Shown: positions 1-9,928, numbered from the stretch's first letter. The stretch is DNA of 64,000 nucleotides from Algibacter sp045066735 (GCF_045066735.1 NZ_JBISHH010000023.1:186001-250000), one strand, 5' to 3'. Notes: generated by a model from the letters alone, not told the origin. Translations and numbers: made by a program.

Positions 1-415
1 GATTATTATTAAACTTTAAAAGTATGGATTCAAAATTCTCCAAACTGTAACGTTCTGTATTTTGCTTTTCAATTTTCTCTATTGCCACTTTTAAATCGTC
101 GGAATCAATTGGTTTTAGTAAATAATCTATGGCTTCTTTTTTTAAGGCTTTTAGAGCATATTCATTATAGGCCGTGGTTATTACCACCGAAAAATTTCTA
201 TTAGGTACTTTTTCTAAAAATGTAAAACCATCCATAATGGGCATTTCAATATCGAGAAATACACAATCTATTTGCTCATGCTTTAAATATTTTAAAGCCA
301 ATTCTGGATCTGTAAAGCTAGTTACAACTTCTATGTTGTCGCTAAACTTAGAGAGTTCCCAAGACAATCCTTCAATAGCGTTAGATTCATCATCTATAAT
401 AATTGCTTTTATCAT
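1..415 (-). CDS. LytTR-type response regulator, N-terminal part (cut by window edge)
   Basis: Two-component response regulator. The 138 codons in the window form a complete CheY-like receiver domain. The acidic pair is D8/D9, the phospho-acceptor is D55 (FLDIEMP), the switch Thr is T81 and the conserved Lys is K101 (LLKP). The linker that follows resembles those leading to a LytTR DNA-binding domain, but that domain would lie outside the window, so the family is inferred from the receiver. The start ATG at 415 sits just downstream of a good -7 box at 430-437. The partner kinase is not visible and would be expected downstream on the minus strand. The receiver call is secure; the output domain is inference. 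Confidence 0.85.
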   Translation of the reverse strand, partial: MIKAIIIDDESNAIEGLSWELSKFSDNIEVVTSFTDPELALKYLKHEQIDCVFLDIEMPIMDGFTFLEKVPNRNFSVVITTAYNEYALKALKKEAIDYLLKPIDSDDLKVAIEKIEKQNTERYSLENFESILLKFNNN

Positions 416-429
416 TTTAGAAGTTTTCT

Positions 430-459
430 CAAAGTTAAAATTAATTACACATTTTACAA
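430..459 (-). promoter_or_regulatory. Promoter of the response regulator gene
   Basis: Read on the minus strand, a TAACTTTG -7 box lies at 437-430, with TTG at 459-457 as the -33 element and a 19-nt spacer. This matches the Bacteroidota consensus TTG-N(17-23)-TAnnTTTG. The box ends 15 nt before the ATG, which leaves only a very short leader. Confidence 0.6.
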
Positions 460-630
460 CCAACTATGTATGAATCGTTTAAAAACTAATATAACCTGCT
501 AAAAAGTAAACATAGTTGGTCAAAAAAGAAAAAAAACACCATTTATACAGTTTTTAATACAATCTATACAACTATGCTACACTTCCTTTATTTAAAAATA
601 AATCTTTGTATTAGCTATAAAACAATACTT

Positions 631-2859
631 ATGAAAACAAAATTACTTTTATTGTGTACACTTTTCAGCTTATACACACATGCACAACTGAGATTAATAA
701 AACAAACAGAAAATAATGTTTATAGAAGAGGAGTAACCGGGCTCAAAACATTAAATAACGACATATTATTTACCATGACGGAATCTGGAAGCCCTTATAA
801 ATTGGGTGCCTATGTAAGCAATGGCTCTAATGAAACTACAAACCAAATACAAGGCTTAGAAAATAACAGATACAGTTTTGAAGGCTTAGACAAAGAAAAT
901 TACGCAATAGATAATGATGTTTTTTTATTTAGTAGTCGTTTAAATAACTCTCAAAGTGAAGACAAAGCCTATAGAATAAATGATGGCAGAACTAGTGCTA
1001 CGCTAGTAACATCTTCTACTTCCGCCGAAAGTATAACCCGAACAAGTAACAATAAAATTATTAAACAAAGAAAAGAATATTACCCACCGTACACATTATT
1101 TGGTAATAGATATGCTGGTGGTTATAATTTTTTTATAAGTATTTTTAATAGTGATGGTATTTTAGAGAACAGTTATGAATTTGATGGTAATACAGGCACA
1201 GGAAACTCCGTAGATGATTTTAATAGTTTAACTCTAATAACAAATATATTTTACTGGAAAGGCACTTATTATTTTATTGGTAACAACACACAAAATAGAA
1301 CAGACTTATATAAATTTGATGGTCTTAGCAACTATAGAATGACGAAATTATATGTTAACGGAAACTCTAACACCGGTGTTGGCCCAAGTGACATATTATT
1401 AGAAGATTCTTATATTTATTTTCAAGGTTTATACAGAACTTGGGGTGTTAGCGATGATCCTGATGACTATGTAGATGAAGGACGAGAACTTTGTTATACT
1501 AATGGCGACATAATGTTTGGAGCTAGTCAAACTCAAATTCCCCTATTTATTTTTAATGTAAGTAAAGAAAATTATGATGGCACTCGAGGATATAGGGCTA
1601 AAAACACCTCTGAAGGCTCTGCGATGTCTAAACCAATTAAAGAGTTTAATGGTTCTGTTATTTATATAGATGAAAACAATGATAATTTAAATATAATAAA
1701 CCCTGATGGTACTAATTATAATTTAGTAAACTCCACTAAAGATACTGATGTATATTTTACATTCAATAACAAATTTTATTACTTAACTCGAAAATTAAAC
1801 CCCGATTATTCTAGCACATGTTACATGTATGAGATAGATGGAGACCCATTGAATACTATTAGGCATGAATTCCCCTTGAGTATTGACGGCAATAATTTTT
1901 CTTTTGCACAAAACAATTATTTAAGTATCTCAGAAAATGAAGGGAAGGCTTATATTATTGGAGGCTATTATCCTTCGTCGGGAGTTAAAGCTGCCATTTT
2001 ATCTTTCGATTTCTCAACCTCACAATTCACGAAAGAAAAAGTTTTTAACCCTAACGAAATATCTGGATATATAACCAATATAAACCGGTTTAATAACGGT
2101 TTCGTTTTCTCAGATTTCGATAAAGTTTACAGTTATAATGTTGAAATAAGAGCAAAATATTTTACACCAAACCAAGGTGGTAAAAGCGCTGATATAGAGA
2201 AAAACAATTCTGAAGAAGATATTACTTATAATAATATAGTTTACAATGTTAATTTAGAAACAACCAGCTTAGCACCCGATGAAACGTTAAAAATAGAATT
2301 GCTAGACACAACAAGCATTGCATTTAAAAGCAAAATAGGAAATCTTCCAAACAACAGTTATGCTAAAACGTATTACAAATTAGTTACGCTAAATGAATCT
2401 AGCCACCAAAGCACCGTAAACTTAACCTACAACAATGCAGATTTCACGGATAACATTACAGACCCATTAAACCTAACCGCACAAATATATAAAGATGGCA
2501 ATTGGGTAGATATAGAAATTTCATCTGTTAATGCGGCAGAAAAAACATTTACAATAACACATAATTTTGAACCGAATACTTTAGTTTTCTTAAAAAACAA
2601 TGCTACACTAAGCAGTAAAAGTTTTAAAAACGAAAATTTAAGTGTGTATCCAAACCCAACAACATCGCAATTACATATTAAATTAAAAAACGGAGCAACT
2701 ATTAAAAAAACCACCATTTATAGTTTAGTCGGTCAAGAAGTTCTAAAAAACAAAACAGATGCACCAACCGTAAATCTTTCAAATTTAGCCGAAGGCATTT
2801 ATATTTTAAAAGTAGAAAGTAGCCACGGTACATTTAGTAAACGTATTTTAAAAAAATAA
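631..2859 (+). CDS. Secreted T9SS type A sorting domain protein, function unknown
   Basis: Large secreted protein of 742 residues. I chose the ATG at 631 because it begins a clean signal peptide (MKTKLLLLCTLFSLYTHAQ); an upstream in-frame ATG at 574 would bury it. The middle contains many Tyr/Asn/Asp-rich beta-type segments resembling a kelch or propeller-like array, but I recognise no catalytic domain. The last ~75 residues are a typical type IX secretion C-terminal signal, beginning SVYPNPTTSQ and ending with GIYILKVES and a basic KRILKK tail. The protein is therefore expected to cross the outer membrane by T9SS and be released or surface-anchored. A Rho-independent terminator follows at once, so the gene is monocistronic. 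A near-consensus -7 box (AATCTTTG, 601-608) precedes the start. Confidence 0.85.
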   Translation: MKTKLLLLCTLFSLYTHAQLRLIKQTENNVYRRGVTGLKTLNNDILFTMTESGSPYKLGAYVSNGSNETTNQIQGLENNRYSFEGLDKENYAIDNDVFLFSSRLNNSQSEDKAYRINDGRTSATLVTSSTSAESITRTSNNKIIKQRKEYYPPYTLFGNRYAGGYNFFISIFNSDGILENSYEFDGNTGTGNSVDDFNSLTLITNIFYWKGTYYFIGNNTQNRTDLYKFDGLSNYRMTKLYVNGNSNTGVGPSDILLEDSYIYFQGLYRTWGVSDDPDDYVDEGRELCYTNGDIMFGASQTQIPLFIFNVSKENYDGTRGYRAKNTSEGSAMSKPIKEFNGSVIYIDENNDNLNIINPDGTNYNLVNSTKDTDVYFTFNNKFYYLTRKLNPDYSSTCYMYEIDGDPLNTIRHEFPLSIDGNNFSFAQNNYLSISENEGKAYIIGGYYPSSGVKAAILSFDFSTSQFTKEKVFNPNEISGYITNINRFNNGFVFSDFDKVYSYNVEIRAKYFTPNQGGKSADIEKNNSEEDITYNNIVYNVNLETTSLAPDETLKIELLDTTSIAFKSKIGNLPNNSYAKTYYKLVTLNESSHQSTVNLTYNNADFTDNITDPLNLTAQIYKDGNWVDIEISSVNAAEKTFTITHNFEPNTLVFLKNNATLSSKSFKNENLSVYPNPTTSQLHIKLKNGATIKKTTIYSLVGQEVLKNKTDAPTVNLSNLAEGIYILKVESSHGTFSKRILKK

Positions 2860-2891
2860 AAAAGAAAGGATATAACTCCATAATCGATAAT

Positions 2892-2926
2892 AAAAAGCTG
2901 AATAATAACTTTATTCGGCTTTTTTC
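2892..2926 (+). terminator. Rho-independent terminator
   Basis: A stem with AAAAAGC..GAATAA pairing TTATTC..GCTTTTTT and a 4-nt loop, ending in a T tract, lies ~30 nt after the T9SS protein gene. Confidence 0.75.
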
Positions 2927-3014
2927 ATGCAAACTTCTTACTCAATTGATAGTAAAATAACGTAGATTAAATACGATAATTAAATGTTTAATTATTTTAG
3001 CATATTTTTGACTC

Positions 3015-3986
3015 ATGATAATAAAACCTTTCGAAAATATTCCCGTTCGTAACGATTTACAAACAGTTGCCTTTTATAATACGGAAAACTTATTTGATAC
3101 TTTTAATGATAAACTAAAGTACGACAATGATTTCACTCCTAAATCTATTAAAAAATGGACTCCAAAACGTTATGATAAAAAACTAAGAAAACTCGGTTTT
3201 GTTATTTCTAATATAGGCAAAAGAGAAACAGGGAAACACCCAGCTGTTGTAGGTTTAGCAGAAATTGAAAACGCTAAAGTCATTAAAGATTTAATTTCAT
3301 CTAAACATTTAGAGCCCTTTAATTACGGTTATGTTCATTATAATTCTCCAGACGAACGTGGTATTGATGTCGCGTTAATTTATGATAAAGATGTGTTTCA
3401 GGTTCTGCATTCCGAACCTTTTTCCATTGAATTAAAAAACGACAAAGGTTTACCCGATTATACACGTGATGTTTTATTAGTTTCCGGTATTCTAGATGGT
3501 GAAAAAGTACATGTTATAGTAAATCATTGGTCGTCTAGGCGTGAAGGTGCAAAAGAAACGGAACATAAACGTATGGCATCATCTGATAAAGTTGGTGAGA
3601 TTATTTCTAGTATAACCTTAGAAGATCCCGAAGCTAAAATTATAGTTATAGGCGATTTTAATGATGATCCGCACAATAACAGTATTAAGCGTTTAGTTGA
3701 TAATTACGGCCTGTTCAACCCTATGGAAACCTTACGATCTTTTAACCGCGGCAGCACGAAACACAACAGACAATGGAATTTATTCGACCAGATTTTAATT
3801 TCGACTAACTTTTTTAAAACCTCCGATAATTTATACGAATACAGTCTTTCTAATATTTTTGATGAAGATTTCTTGAAAATATTTGAAGGCAGATACAAAG
3901 GTGCGCCTTACAGAACTTATGTTGGCCAACGCTACAAAGGAGGATATAGCGATCACTTTCCAGTATATGCCGTTTTCAAAAAATAA
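3015..3986 (+). CDS. Endonuclease/exonuclease/phosphatase (EEP) family protein
   Basis: Metal-dependent phosphodiesterase fold related to DNase I and exonuclease III. All EEP landmarks are present in order: NTENLFD (22-28, with the metal-ligand E24), AEIEN near residue 83, GIDVALIYD near 117, NHWSSRREG near 170, GDFNDDP near 214 and the terminal SDHFPVY (D313/H314). At 323 residues it is a single domain. It has no visible signal peptide, unlike its paralogue at 8747-9928, so it may be cytoplasmic or start differently. It stands just before the DUF5689 lipoprotein and TonB receptor on the opposite strand. Substrate (DNA, RNA or another phosphodiester) cannot be read from the sequence. A TATTTTTG box at 3003-3010 lies too close to the ATG for a normal leader. 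Confidence 0.85.
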   Translation: MIIKPFENIPVRNDLQTVAFYNTENLFDTFNDKLKYDNDFTPKSIKKWTPKRYDKKLRKLGFVISNIGKRETGKHPAVVGLAEIENAKVIKDLISSKHLEPFNYGYVHYNSPDERGIDVALIYDKDVFQVLHSEPFSIELKNDKGLPDYTRDVLLVSGILDGEKVHVIVNHWSSRREGAKETEHKRMASSDKVGEIISSITLEDPEAKIIVIGDFNDDPHNNSIKRLVDNYGLFNPMETLRSFNRGSTKHNRQWNLFDQILISTNFFKTSDNLYEYSLSNIFDEDFLKIFEGRYKGAPYRTYVGQRYKGGYSDHFPVYAVFKK

Positions 3987-3996
3987 TTTTATTTTT

Positions 3997-4374
3997 TTAG
4001 ACAGCTTGTAAAAGCACCATAGTTAAAGCTAAAATGATAATGGGTAAAAAGCCCAAAAACCAAATATTGTAGGTTAGCTTTTTGTTTTTAATCATTTTGG
4101 CATTTAGCACTTTACGCTTTCTACCACCATAGTACATCCAGTTTTTAAAATAAATAAATATTACTACTAGTATAAAAATAGTCCAAGCCTTACCAGAAGA
4201 CATCGTATCCATGTGCATTTTTCTAAAAAACTTAGCAAAAAAAACGCCCAAAAGCAACAATAAACTGCATTGCAAAAACGAAACATAAAAGGTAGCAATG
4301 CTATTAGCTTTCTTGTTTTTCTTGAGTTTGAAGTGATTAAAAAAATGATAAAATAAAATATCGAATGTGCTCAT
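3997..4374 (-). CDS. Small membrane protein, function unknown
   Basis: A 125-residue protein with three likely transmembrane segments (about 27-50, 62-79 and 103-123) separated by Lys-rich cytoplasmic loops containing a GGRKRK stretch. The Lys-rich N-terminal segment (HFKLKKNKK) suggests a cytoplasmic N-terminus. I do not recognise a family. It lies convergent to the EEP nuclease gene with only 10 bp between stop codons and follows the DUF5689 gene in the same direction. Length, coding texture and a clean position between neighbours support a real gene. Confidence 0.65.
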   Translation of the reverse strand: MSTFDILFYHFFNHFKLKKNKKANSIATFYVSFLQCSLLLLLGVFFAKFFRKMHMDTMSSGKAWTIFILVVIFIYFKNWMYYGGRKRKVLNAKMIKNKKLTYNIWFLGFLPIIILALTMVLLQAV

Positions 4375-4427
4375 GCGGCGAAATTAGACTTTTTATTTAA
4401 AACTTGTTACGTCTAAATAACAAATTA

Positions 4428-5864
4428 TTATTCAATAAAATCCACGCTAATTTCATCCAACTCATAAATACCATCAAAGGTATCTTCACCACTTCCTGTA
4501 AACTTAAAAGCGATATACATGGTTCCACTTTCGCAAGATAAATCTACAGCACCCGAATTAAACCACGGCACAAACGAGTCGGTATCTTTCACCACATAAG
4601 CATCGGATATTGTACCCCAAGTAGCAGTAGTAATATTAGCTTCATCACCATCCCAATCTAAAGAATACAAAATTTCTAAAAAACTACTATTTGCTAAACT
4701 ATTAGATGTTTTAAAACGAAGTGTTTCACCATCCTGCTCGTCTAAATTAATAGCCGGTGTAATTAACCAACCTATATTAGAATCGTCTCCAGAACTAGAA
4801 CATTGAAACCGTGCCGAACGCCCCAAAGATGCATTTGACGAGGTGGAAGAATAACCTTCCCACGCTTCTGTACCTGCTTCAATATAATTGGTCCAACCTT
4901 CAATTTCTATAGGTCTATTATTTCGTTGTGGTTCAAAGTCTTCATAAAACAAATTCCCTGTCCCCAATGTTTCAGCAATACCACAACCTAGTTCTATTGG
5001 GTCGCAACGGGTTTCAGAAGTAAAACTCATATCTGCCGAACTATTTAAAACAAGCACATTAAAATCGTCTCCAAAATCTCTTGCAAAAATTCCTGTAACG
5101 CCCCCTTGTCCTTGTGGAACAATTAAAGATTTAAAATCGGAAAACGTACTAGTTTGCATCCGTATAGAAACACCAGTTTCGCAACTTACTAAAGTTCTAA
5201 TACCATCATACTCATCTATAGATTCGCTAGCAAATGTGGCGCCCAACTCAAAACGATTTAATTGCATGTTTTCTAACTGAACTAGTGTATTATGATCCCA
5301 ACTTGTTAAATCTGTAATATGTGCAACTTTAGGCTGAATATCCACCACTTCATTACTTCTGATAATAATGTTTTTATATTCTGAAGGTTGAATTTGTTCC
5401 ACACGCGCTCCATCACCTTTTCCTATGGAAATGACACCACTACTTTCTCCAATAGTTAATCCGGCCAATTTTAGATATACTTTTTGTCCAAATTGATAAG
5501 TATCCGATAAACTAGACACATTAATAGCGACTTGAAATCCCATTCTAGGGTCATTATCGGGACTAGAATCATCTATTTTATTCTGAACAATTAACTCTTC
5601 AAAAAAGTTTCCCGATTTATCGGAAGACACCACGTAACCTTCAATATATAATTCTGAATCTTCATCAATTCTAGCTGTCGAATTCCCACTATTTATAGCC
5701 TGATCGTAAAGTGACCTGATGGTTTTGAAAGTGGTTATTTTATCTTGAGGAATATCGGGTTCTGTAATTGATATATCGGGAACGCTATAATCATCATCTT
5801 TCACACAAGATATTATAAGTGTTTGTATCAGAAAAATGACAATTAGTATTTTAAAATTTTTCAT
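4428..5864 (-). CDS. DUF5689 domain-containing lipoprotein with C-terminal choice-of-anchor-J-like domain
   Basis: Surface or periplasmic lipoprotein of 478 residues. The start at 5864 gives a lipoprotein signal (MKNFKILIVIFLIQTLIISC) with Cys after IIS; an earlier in-frame ATG at 5918 only adds an unlikely tail. Residues ~35-250 match the DUF5689 pattern seen in Bacteroidota (IEGYVVSSDKSGNFFEEL, then an OB-like beta region with YLKLAGL and VVDIQP). The C-terminal ~170 residues resemble a carbohydrate-binding-like 'choice-of-anchor J' sandwich (FYEDFE, then GWTNY, then LRFKTSNS). It lies 82 bp downstream of the TonB receptor at 5947-8748 and probably shares its transcript. In Bacteroidota such lipoproteins often accompany TonB receptors and secreted nucleases, so a substrate-capture role is plausible. 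Confidence 0.8.
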   Translation of the reverse strand: MKNFKILIVIFLIQTLIISCVKDDDYSVPDISITEPDIPQDKITTFKTIRSLYDQAINSGNSTARIDEDSELYIEGYVVSSDKSGNFFEELIVQNKIDDSSPDNDPRMGFQVAINVSSLSDTYQFGQKVYLKLAGLTIGESSGVISIGKGDGARVEQIQPSEYKNIIIRSNEVVDIQPKVAHITDLTSWDHNTLVQLENMQLNRFELGATFASESIDEYDGIRTLVSCETGVSIRMQTSTFSDFKSLIVPQGQGGVTGIFARDFGDDFNVLVLNSSADMSFTSETRCDPIELGCGIAETLGTGNLFYEDFEPQRNNRPIEIEGWTNYIEAGTEAWEGYSSTSSNASLGRSARFQCSSSGDDSNIGWLITPAINLDEQDGETLRFKTSNSLANSSFLEILYSLDWDGDEANITTATWGTISDAYVVKDTDSFVPWFNSGAVDLSCESGTMYIAFKFTGSGEDTFDGIYELDEISVDFIE

Positions 5865-5946
5865 GATTAATATTTTTATATTATTCGTTGCTATTACAAG
5901 CCCAGCATGGTATTCCACTATCTTTTTAAACTCAGTGGTTATTCAT

Positions 5947-8748
5947 TTAAAATCTCACATTTAAATTCAAAAAGTAAGTGGTACCACGACCATACCAATA
6001 TTTCGATCCAAAAACAGGAGTATCCAAAGCTTTATCATCTCTAAGTTCTCTAAAGTTTGCATTTCTTCCTTGCTCAAACCCACCAGATTTATAAACTTGA
6101 TCTAATAAATTATTAATGCTAGCAAAAAAACCGATGTAATACTCACCAACCTTCCACGATTTTCCTCCAATTAAATTCACCACCATATAATCATCAAACC
6201 GTTCTTGCTTTAGAAGTTCTCTAGCCAAAACCTCATCGTAATCATTAAAAACATTGCCATCAAAATCGGTTGAAAAATTTGAAGAACGCGTTAACGGGCT
6301 CACATCTATATAGGTATTTGCAAAAAAGTTTGCCGTAGCTCCAAACCACCAATAATCTGGGTCGCTATATTCAAAACCTACTGAATAAGCATTTTGTGGT
6401 CCGGCAGCGAGTTTATAATCTTTTAATTTCGATTGTCCAAAATCTTTAAACCCATCTATAAAACCCGCAGCTAAAGCCTCGTCGTCCGGCTCTGTAGATA
6501 AAAATAAATTGGGGTTATTATTGTATGTAAACTGCCCGATAGCAGCGGCACCTTTTAATTTTATAGTTGGTGTTACTTGGGCTTCAATACCAAACTCGGC
6601 ACCTATATGTTGCTTTTCAATACCTTGAAGAATTTCTTGTACAAAAGCCAAATTATCGCCACCAATACCATCGGCAAAAAAGAATGAAATTTCACTAGCA
6701 TCGGTAACCTTAGTATAATAACCCGTAAGTTTAGCTTTAACCACAGACGACCGGAATACATAACTTGCACCTGCAGACGTTATTTTTTCTTCTGTAATAT
6801 CTGGTACAACATTATGGTTTTCTCTAGAATTTGAAAATGTATTTTGCAATGTTGGTGCTCTCGAAATATAACCACCGTTAATATTAAACACATGTTTACC
6901 AGATAGCTTATAAGTAAATCCGGCTTTTGCACCAAAGCCCATAAAACTTAACTTATCACCTTTACCAAATGAGTTATCTGGAAAACCACCGTTTTGATAA
7001 ATACCTTCACGCTGATATTGTGTGTTTTTCAAACTAGCCGCTACATAAAAATCCGTTTTACTATAAGAAAATTGTGTTTGCGCATATCCTCCAATTTCGT
7101 TTGCAAAAATATTATAGTCATATTTAAACTTATCGCCCACTCCAACTATGCGGTTAGGGTTTAATAAATCGTTTTGAGCTTCGTTAATATTTGTTGCAAA
7201 ACCGTCGATATCCAAATAAGTTTCAGCACCCAAAAGATCTAAAACTTGAGCAAAATTTTCGGAGTTTAAACTTTTAAAATTAATCCCCGCATTGAAGTTA
7301 ACATGATCGTTTATTTCTTTATTTAAAATAGAGTTTACAGTAAGCTGTTTATCATCTACACGATCTTCATACAAGGCATAAGTTGCATTACCTCCACTTT
7401 GGGCATTAGCAATATTGGTGCTATACATGGCATTCCAATCAATTTGACCACCATCTTGAAACGTTTGTAAGGCCTGATACGCAAAACCTAATTGATCGGG
7501 AAAGTTTCTCTCAAAATAACTTGGTAATTTTTGATAATAGCTTGCGCTAGGGTTTGCTCCACCTCCTTGAGGAAAACCATCAATTAAATCTTTCCCGTTG
7601 TAATCTAATCGGCTATTTCCCATTTTACCAAACTGATAGGCTATGTTGGTATTTAACTTGGTTTTACTATTTAAATTCCAGTAATGGTTAAGCATCACAT
7701 TAGGTTCGCTCACTTCTTTTATTCTAGAATTTCGGTTTTCGCCATCTTGCCAGCCCCAATACTCATTGTATTTAATGCCTTTTAAATCGAAAACCTCTTG
7801 TGTGTTTGGTGACGATTTACCTCGGCGATTTGGTGTGTAAATCGCAGAAAAACTAAGGCTATGGTTCTCGTTTATTATTTTTTCCACGGAAGTGAAAAAT
7901 GAATTTGAATTATAACTCGTCGCCTCTTGATATCCTTCATTTCCCCATCGACGACCTAACGTTACTGTATATGCCCAATTATTTTTTAATAAACCTGAAG
8001 CATACGTTGCCATAAGGCGATTGCTATAACTTCGGTTAGACGACGAATAGGTAATGCGCCCTCCGGCTCTAGTTTGCGACGCCCGAATGTTTATATTATT
8101 TGTACCTAAAACGCCACCAAAACTATAGCTTGAGGGTGCTAAACCTGTAGATAATTCTTGATTGCGTAACACATCATTAATACCTCCCCAATTACTCCAT
8201 TGTGGCCTACCGTTGTAGGTTTTGTTCATTTCGATACCATTAATTAAAAGGGTGCTGTTTTTAGAATCTAATCCACGAAGACGGAAAAAAGACGGACTAA
8301 ATTCGAATGCTGCTGTACGCTGAAAAACATCGAGCGACGAAGCTAAGAGGCCTGAAATATTATCGGCACCGCTAGAATCATCGTTTAATTCATCATCAGA
8401 TAATGTGATTGTAAACAAATTGCTAGTAGCCGTAGTATCTAAATCTAAGGTAATACCAGCAATGTCAACAGTTTCATTTTCATTTATTATAATAGGGAAA
8501 CGCTTTGATATATATCCAATTTTTGAAACTCTCAATATTTGTTCTCCTAGCGGTAGGTTTTTCTCGAATAAAAACTCACCAAGTATATTTGTCTCCATCG
8601 ATAAATTGCTATTTTCGATAGTTACCGATACGTTTTCTAAAGACTCAAAAGTAAGTGCATCTAGTACGCTACCCTTCACTAAAGTTTGTTGAGAATGGAG
8701 GCTAATTGAAAAAATTCCGAATAAAAAAATAAGGGTTATTTTATTCAT
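5947..8748 (-). CDS. TonB-dependent receptor with carboxypeptidase-regulatory-like N-terminus
   Basis: Outer-membrane active transporter of 933 residues. The start at 8748 gives the signal peptide MNKITLIFLFGIFSISLHSQ. Residues ~20-110 form a carboxypeptidase-regulatory-like beta domain (VKGSVLDALTFESLENVSV). A plug domain follows (FFRLRGLDSKNSTLLINGIE), and then a beta barrel with an aromatic C-terminal strand ending LNVRF. It resembles the receptor at 13188-15731 in the plug-to-barrel transition and in first-barrel features such as WGWQDGE versus WGYKDGE, so the two are probably paralogues. It sits upstream of the DUF5689 lipoprotein in one transcription unit and abuts a divergent EEP nuclease gene. 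The imported ligand is unknown. The context suggests nucleic-acid fragments or phosphate-bearing molecules, which is inference. Confidence 0.9.
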   Translation of the reverse strand: MNKITLIFLFGIFSISLHSQQTLVKGSVLDALTFESLENVSVTIENSNLSMETNILGEFLFEKNLPLGEQILRVSKIGYISKRFPIIINENETVDIAGITLDLDTTATSNLFTITLSDDELNDDSSGADNISGLLASSLDVFQRTAAFEFSPSFFRLRGLDSKNSTLLINGIEMNKTYNGRPQWSNWGGINDVLRNQELSTGLAPSSYSFGGVLGTNNINIRASQTRAGGRITYSSSNRSYSNRLMATYASGLLKNNWAYTVTLGRRWGNEGYQEATSYNSNSFFTSVEKIINENHSLSFSAIYTPNRRGKSSPNTQEVFDLKGIKYNEYWGWQDGENRNSRIKEVSEPNVMLNHYWNLNSKTKLNTNIAYQFGKMGNSRLDYNGKDLIDGFPQGGGANPSASYYQKLPSYFERNFPDQLGFAYQALQTFQDGGQIDWNAMYSTNIANAQSGGNATYALYEDRVDDKQLTVNSILNKEINDHVNFNAGINFKSLNSENFAQVLDLLGAETYLDIDGFATNINEAQNDLLNPNRIVGVGDKFKYDYNIFANEIGGYAQTQFSYSKTDFYVAASLKNTQYQREGIYQNGGFPDNSFGKGDKLSFMGFGAKAGFTYKLSGKHVFNINGGYISRAPTLQNTFSNSRENHNVVPDITEEKITSAGASYVFRSSVVKAKLTGYYTKVTDASEISFFFADGIGGDNLAFVQEILQGIEKQHIGAEFGIEAQVTPTIKLKGAAAIGQFTYNNNPNLFLSTEPDDEALAAGFIDGFKDFGQSKLKDYKLAAGPQNAYSVGFEYSDPDYWWFGATANFFANTYIDVSPLTRSSNFSTDFDGNVFNDYDEVLARELLKQERFDDYMVVNLIGGKSWKVGEYYIGFFASINNLLDQVYKSGGFEQGRNANFRELRDDKALDTPVFGSKYWYGRGTTYFLNLNVRF

Positions 8749-9928
8749 GCTTATCTTTATTACTTCAATTATAATAAAAAACAATCAATTGACAGTTAAA
8801 TACTTAAAAGAATTTCAAGCAGTTACATTTCAATTTAGCTACAAAACCCATGTAGTTTCATTCTTATTTAAAAGTAAAAATTGTTTAAAATTCGCGCTTA
8901 CATCATTGCTTTTATTAGCTTCTTTAAATACAAATGCTCAGGATAAAAAATTTAAAATTCATACGGTTGCTTTCTATAATTTAGAGAATTTATTTGATAC
9001 CATAAATGACCCGAACAAATTAGATGAATACAGCCCAATGATGGAATTGAAAACCAATAGAGGCCCTGTTTACAAGAAAAAAATAAGGAATATGGCCCGA
9101 GTTTTAGCCGATATTGGAAAAGATGTTACTAATACCACACCAAGTATTATTGGTGTTTGTGAAGTTGAAAATAAAGCTGTTTTAGAAGATTTAGTAAACG
9201 ATTCGCTATTAGTTGATATAGATTATGGTATTGTGCATTATAACTCTACAGACGTGCGCGGAATTGATGTGGCATTGCTTTACAAGAAAAATACATTTAC
9301 GCCGATAAGCACGAGTTCTCATGAGTTGAAAATTTATGATCCGGAAACAAATAAACGCGTTTATACTAGAGAACAATTATTGGTAAGCGGAAACTTGGAA
9401 GGTGAAACCATTCATCTTATTGTAAATCATTGGCCATCCCGACGTGGTGGTGAAGCTAAAAGTAGACCAAAACGTGTAGCTGGAGCCAAATTAAGTAAGC
9501 GCCTAGTCGATTCTTTGCAAACTACAGATCCATATGCAAAAGTATTTATTATGGGTGATTTAAATGATAATCCAAACAATGCTAGCGTTAAAAAAGTTTT
9601 AAAAGCCAAGTCAACCAAAAAAGTTCCATTAAAAGGTATTTACAATCCATATATAAATTTCTTTAAAGATGGTATGGGCACAACGGCTTATAGAGATTCT
9701 TGGAGCCTATTCGATCAAATTATGGTAACCAAACCGTTTTTGGAAAAAGATTACACTTCATTTCAATTTTATAAAGCTGGTATTTATAACAAAAACTATA
9801 TTATTACTCAACTTGGTGCTTATAAAGGATATCCTTTACGAAGTTTTGGATATCATGGCTTTAATAATGGCTTTAGCGATCACTTTCCAGTTTATATATA
9901 TTTGATTAAGGAAGTTGATAAAAAGTAA
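8747..9928 (+). CDS. Secreted EEP family nuclease
   Basis: Paralogue of the 3015-3986 protein, 393 residues as drawn. EEP motifs in order are NLENLFDT (~78), CEVENK (~137), RGIDVALLYKK (~170), NHWPSRRGG (~225), GDLNDNP (~263) and FSDHFPVYIY near the end. A hydrophobic stretch (FALTSLLLLASLNTNAQ) just before the catalytic domain looks like a signal peptide with a typical AQ end, so the enzyme is probably exported. The start is doubtful. The only in-frame ATG is at 8747, which puts ~45 residues before the hydrophobic core and overlaps the divergent receptor start by 2 bp. A TTG at 8789 is an alternative. With the receptor, the DUF5689 protein and the endonuclease I gene nearby, a role in extracellular nucleic-acid breakdown is likely. 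Confidence 0.85.
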   Translation: MLIFITSIIIKNNQLTVKYLKEFQAVTFQFSYKTHVVSFLFKSKNCLKFALTSLLLLASLNTNAQDKKFKIHTVAFYNLENLFDTINDPNKLDEYSPMMELKTNRGPVYKKKIRNMARVLADIGKDVTNTTPSIIGVCEVENKAVLEDLVNDSLLVDIDYGIVHYNSTDVRGIDVALLYKKNTFTPISTSSHELKIYDPETNKRVYTREQLLVSGNLEGETIHLIVNHWPSRRGGEAKSRPKRVAGAKLSKRLVDSLQTTDPYAKVFIMGDLNDNPNNASVKKVLKAKSTKKVPLKGIYNPYINFFKDGMGTTAYRDSWSLFDQIMVTKPFLEKDYTSFQFYKAGIYNKNYIITQLGAYKGYPLRSFGYHGFNNGFSDHFPVYIYLIKEVDKK

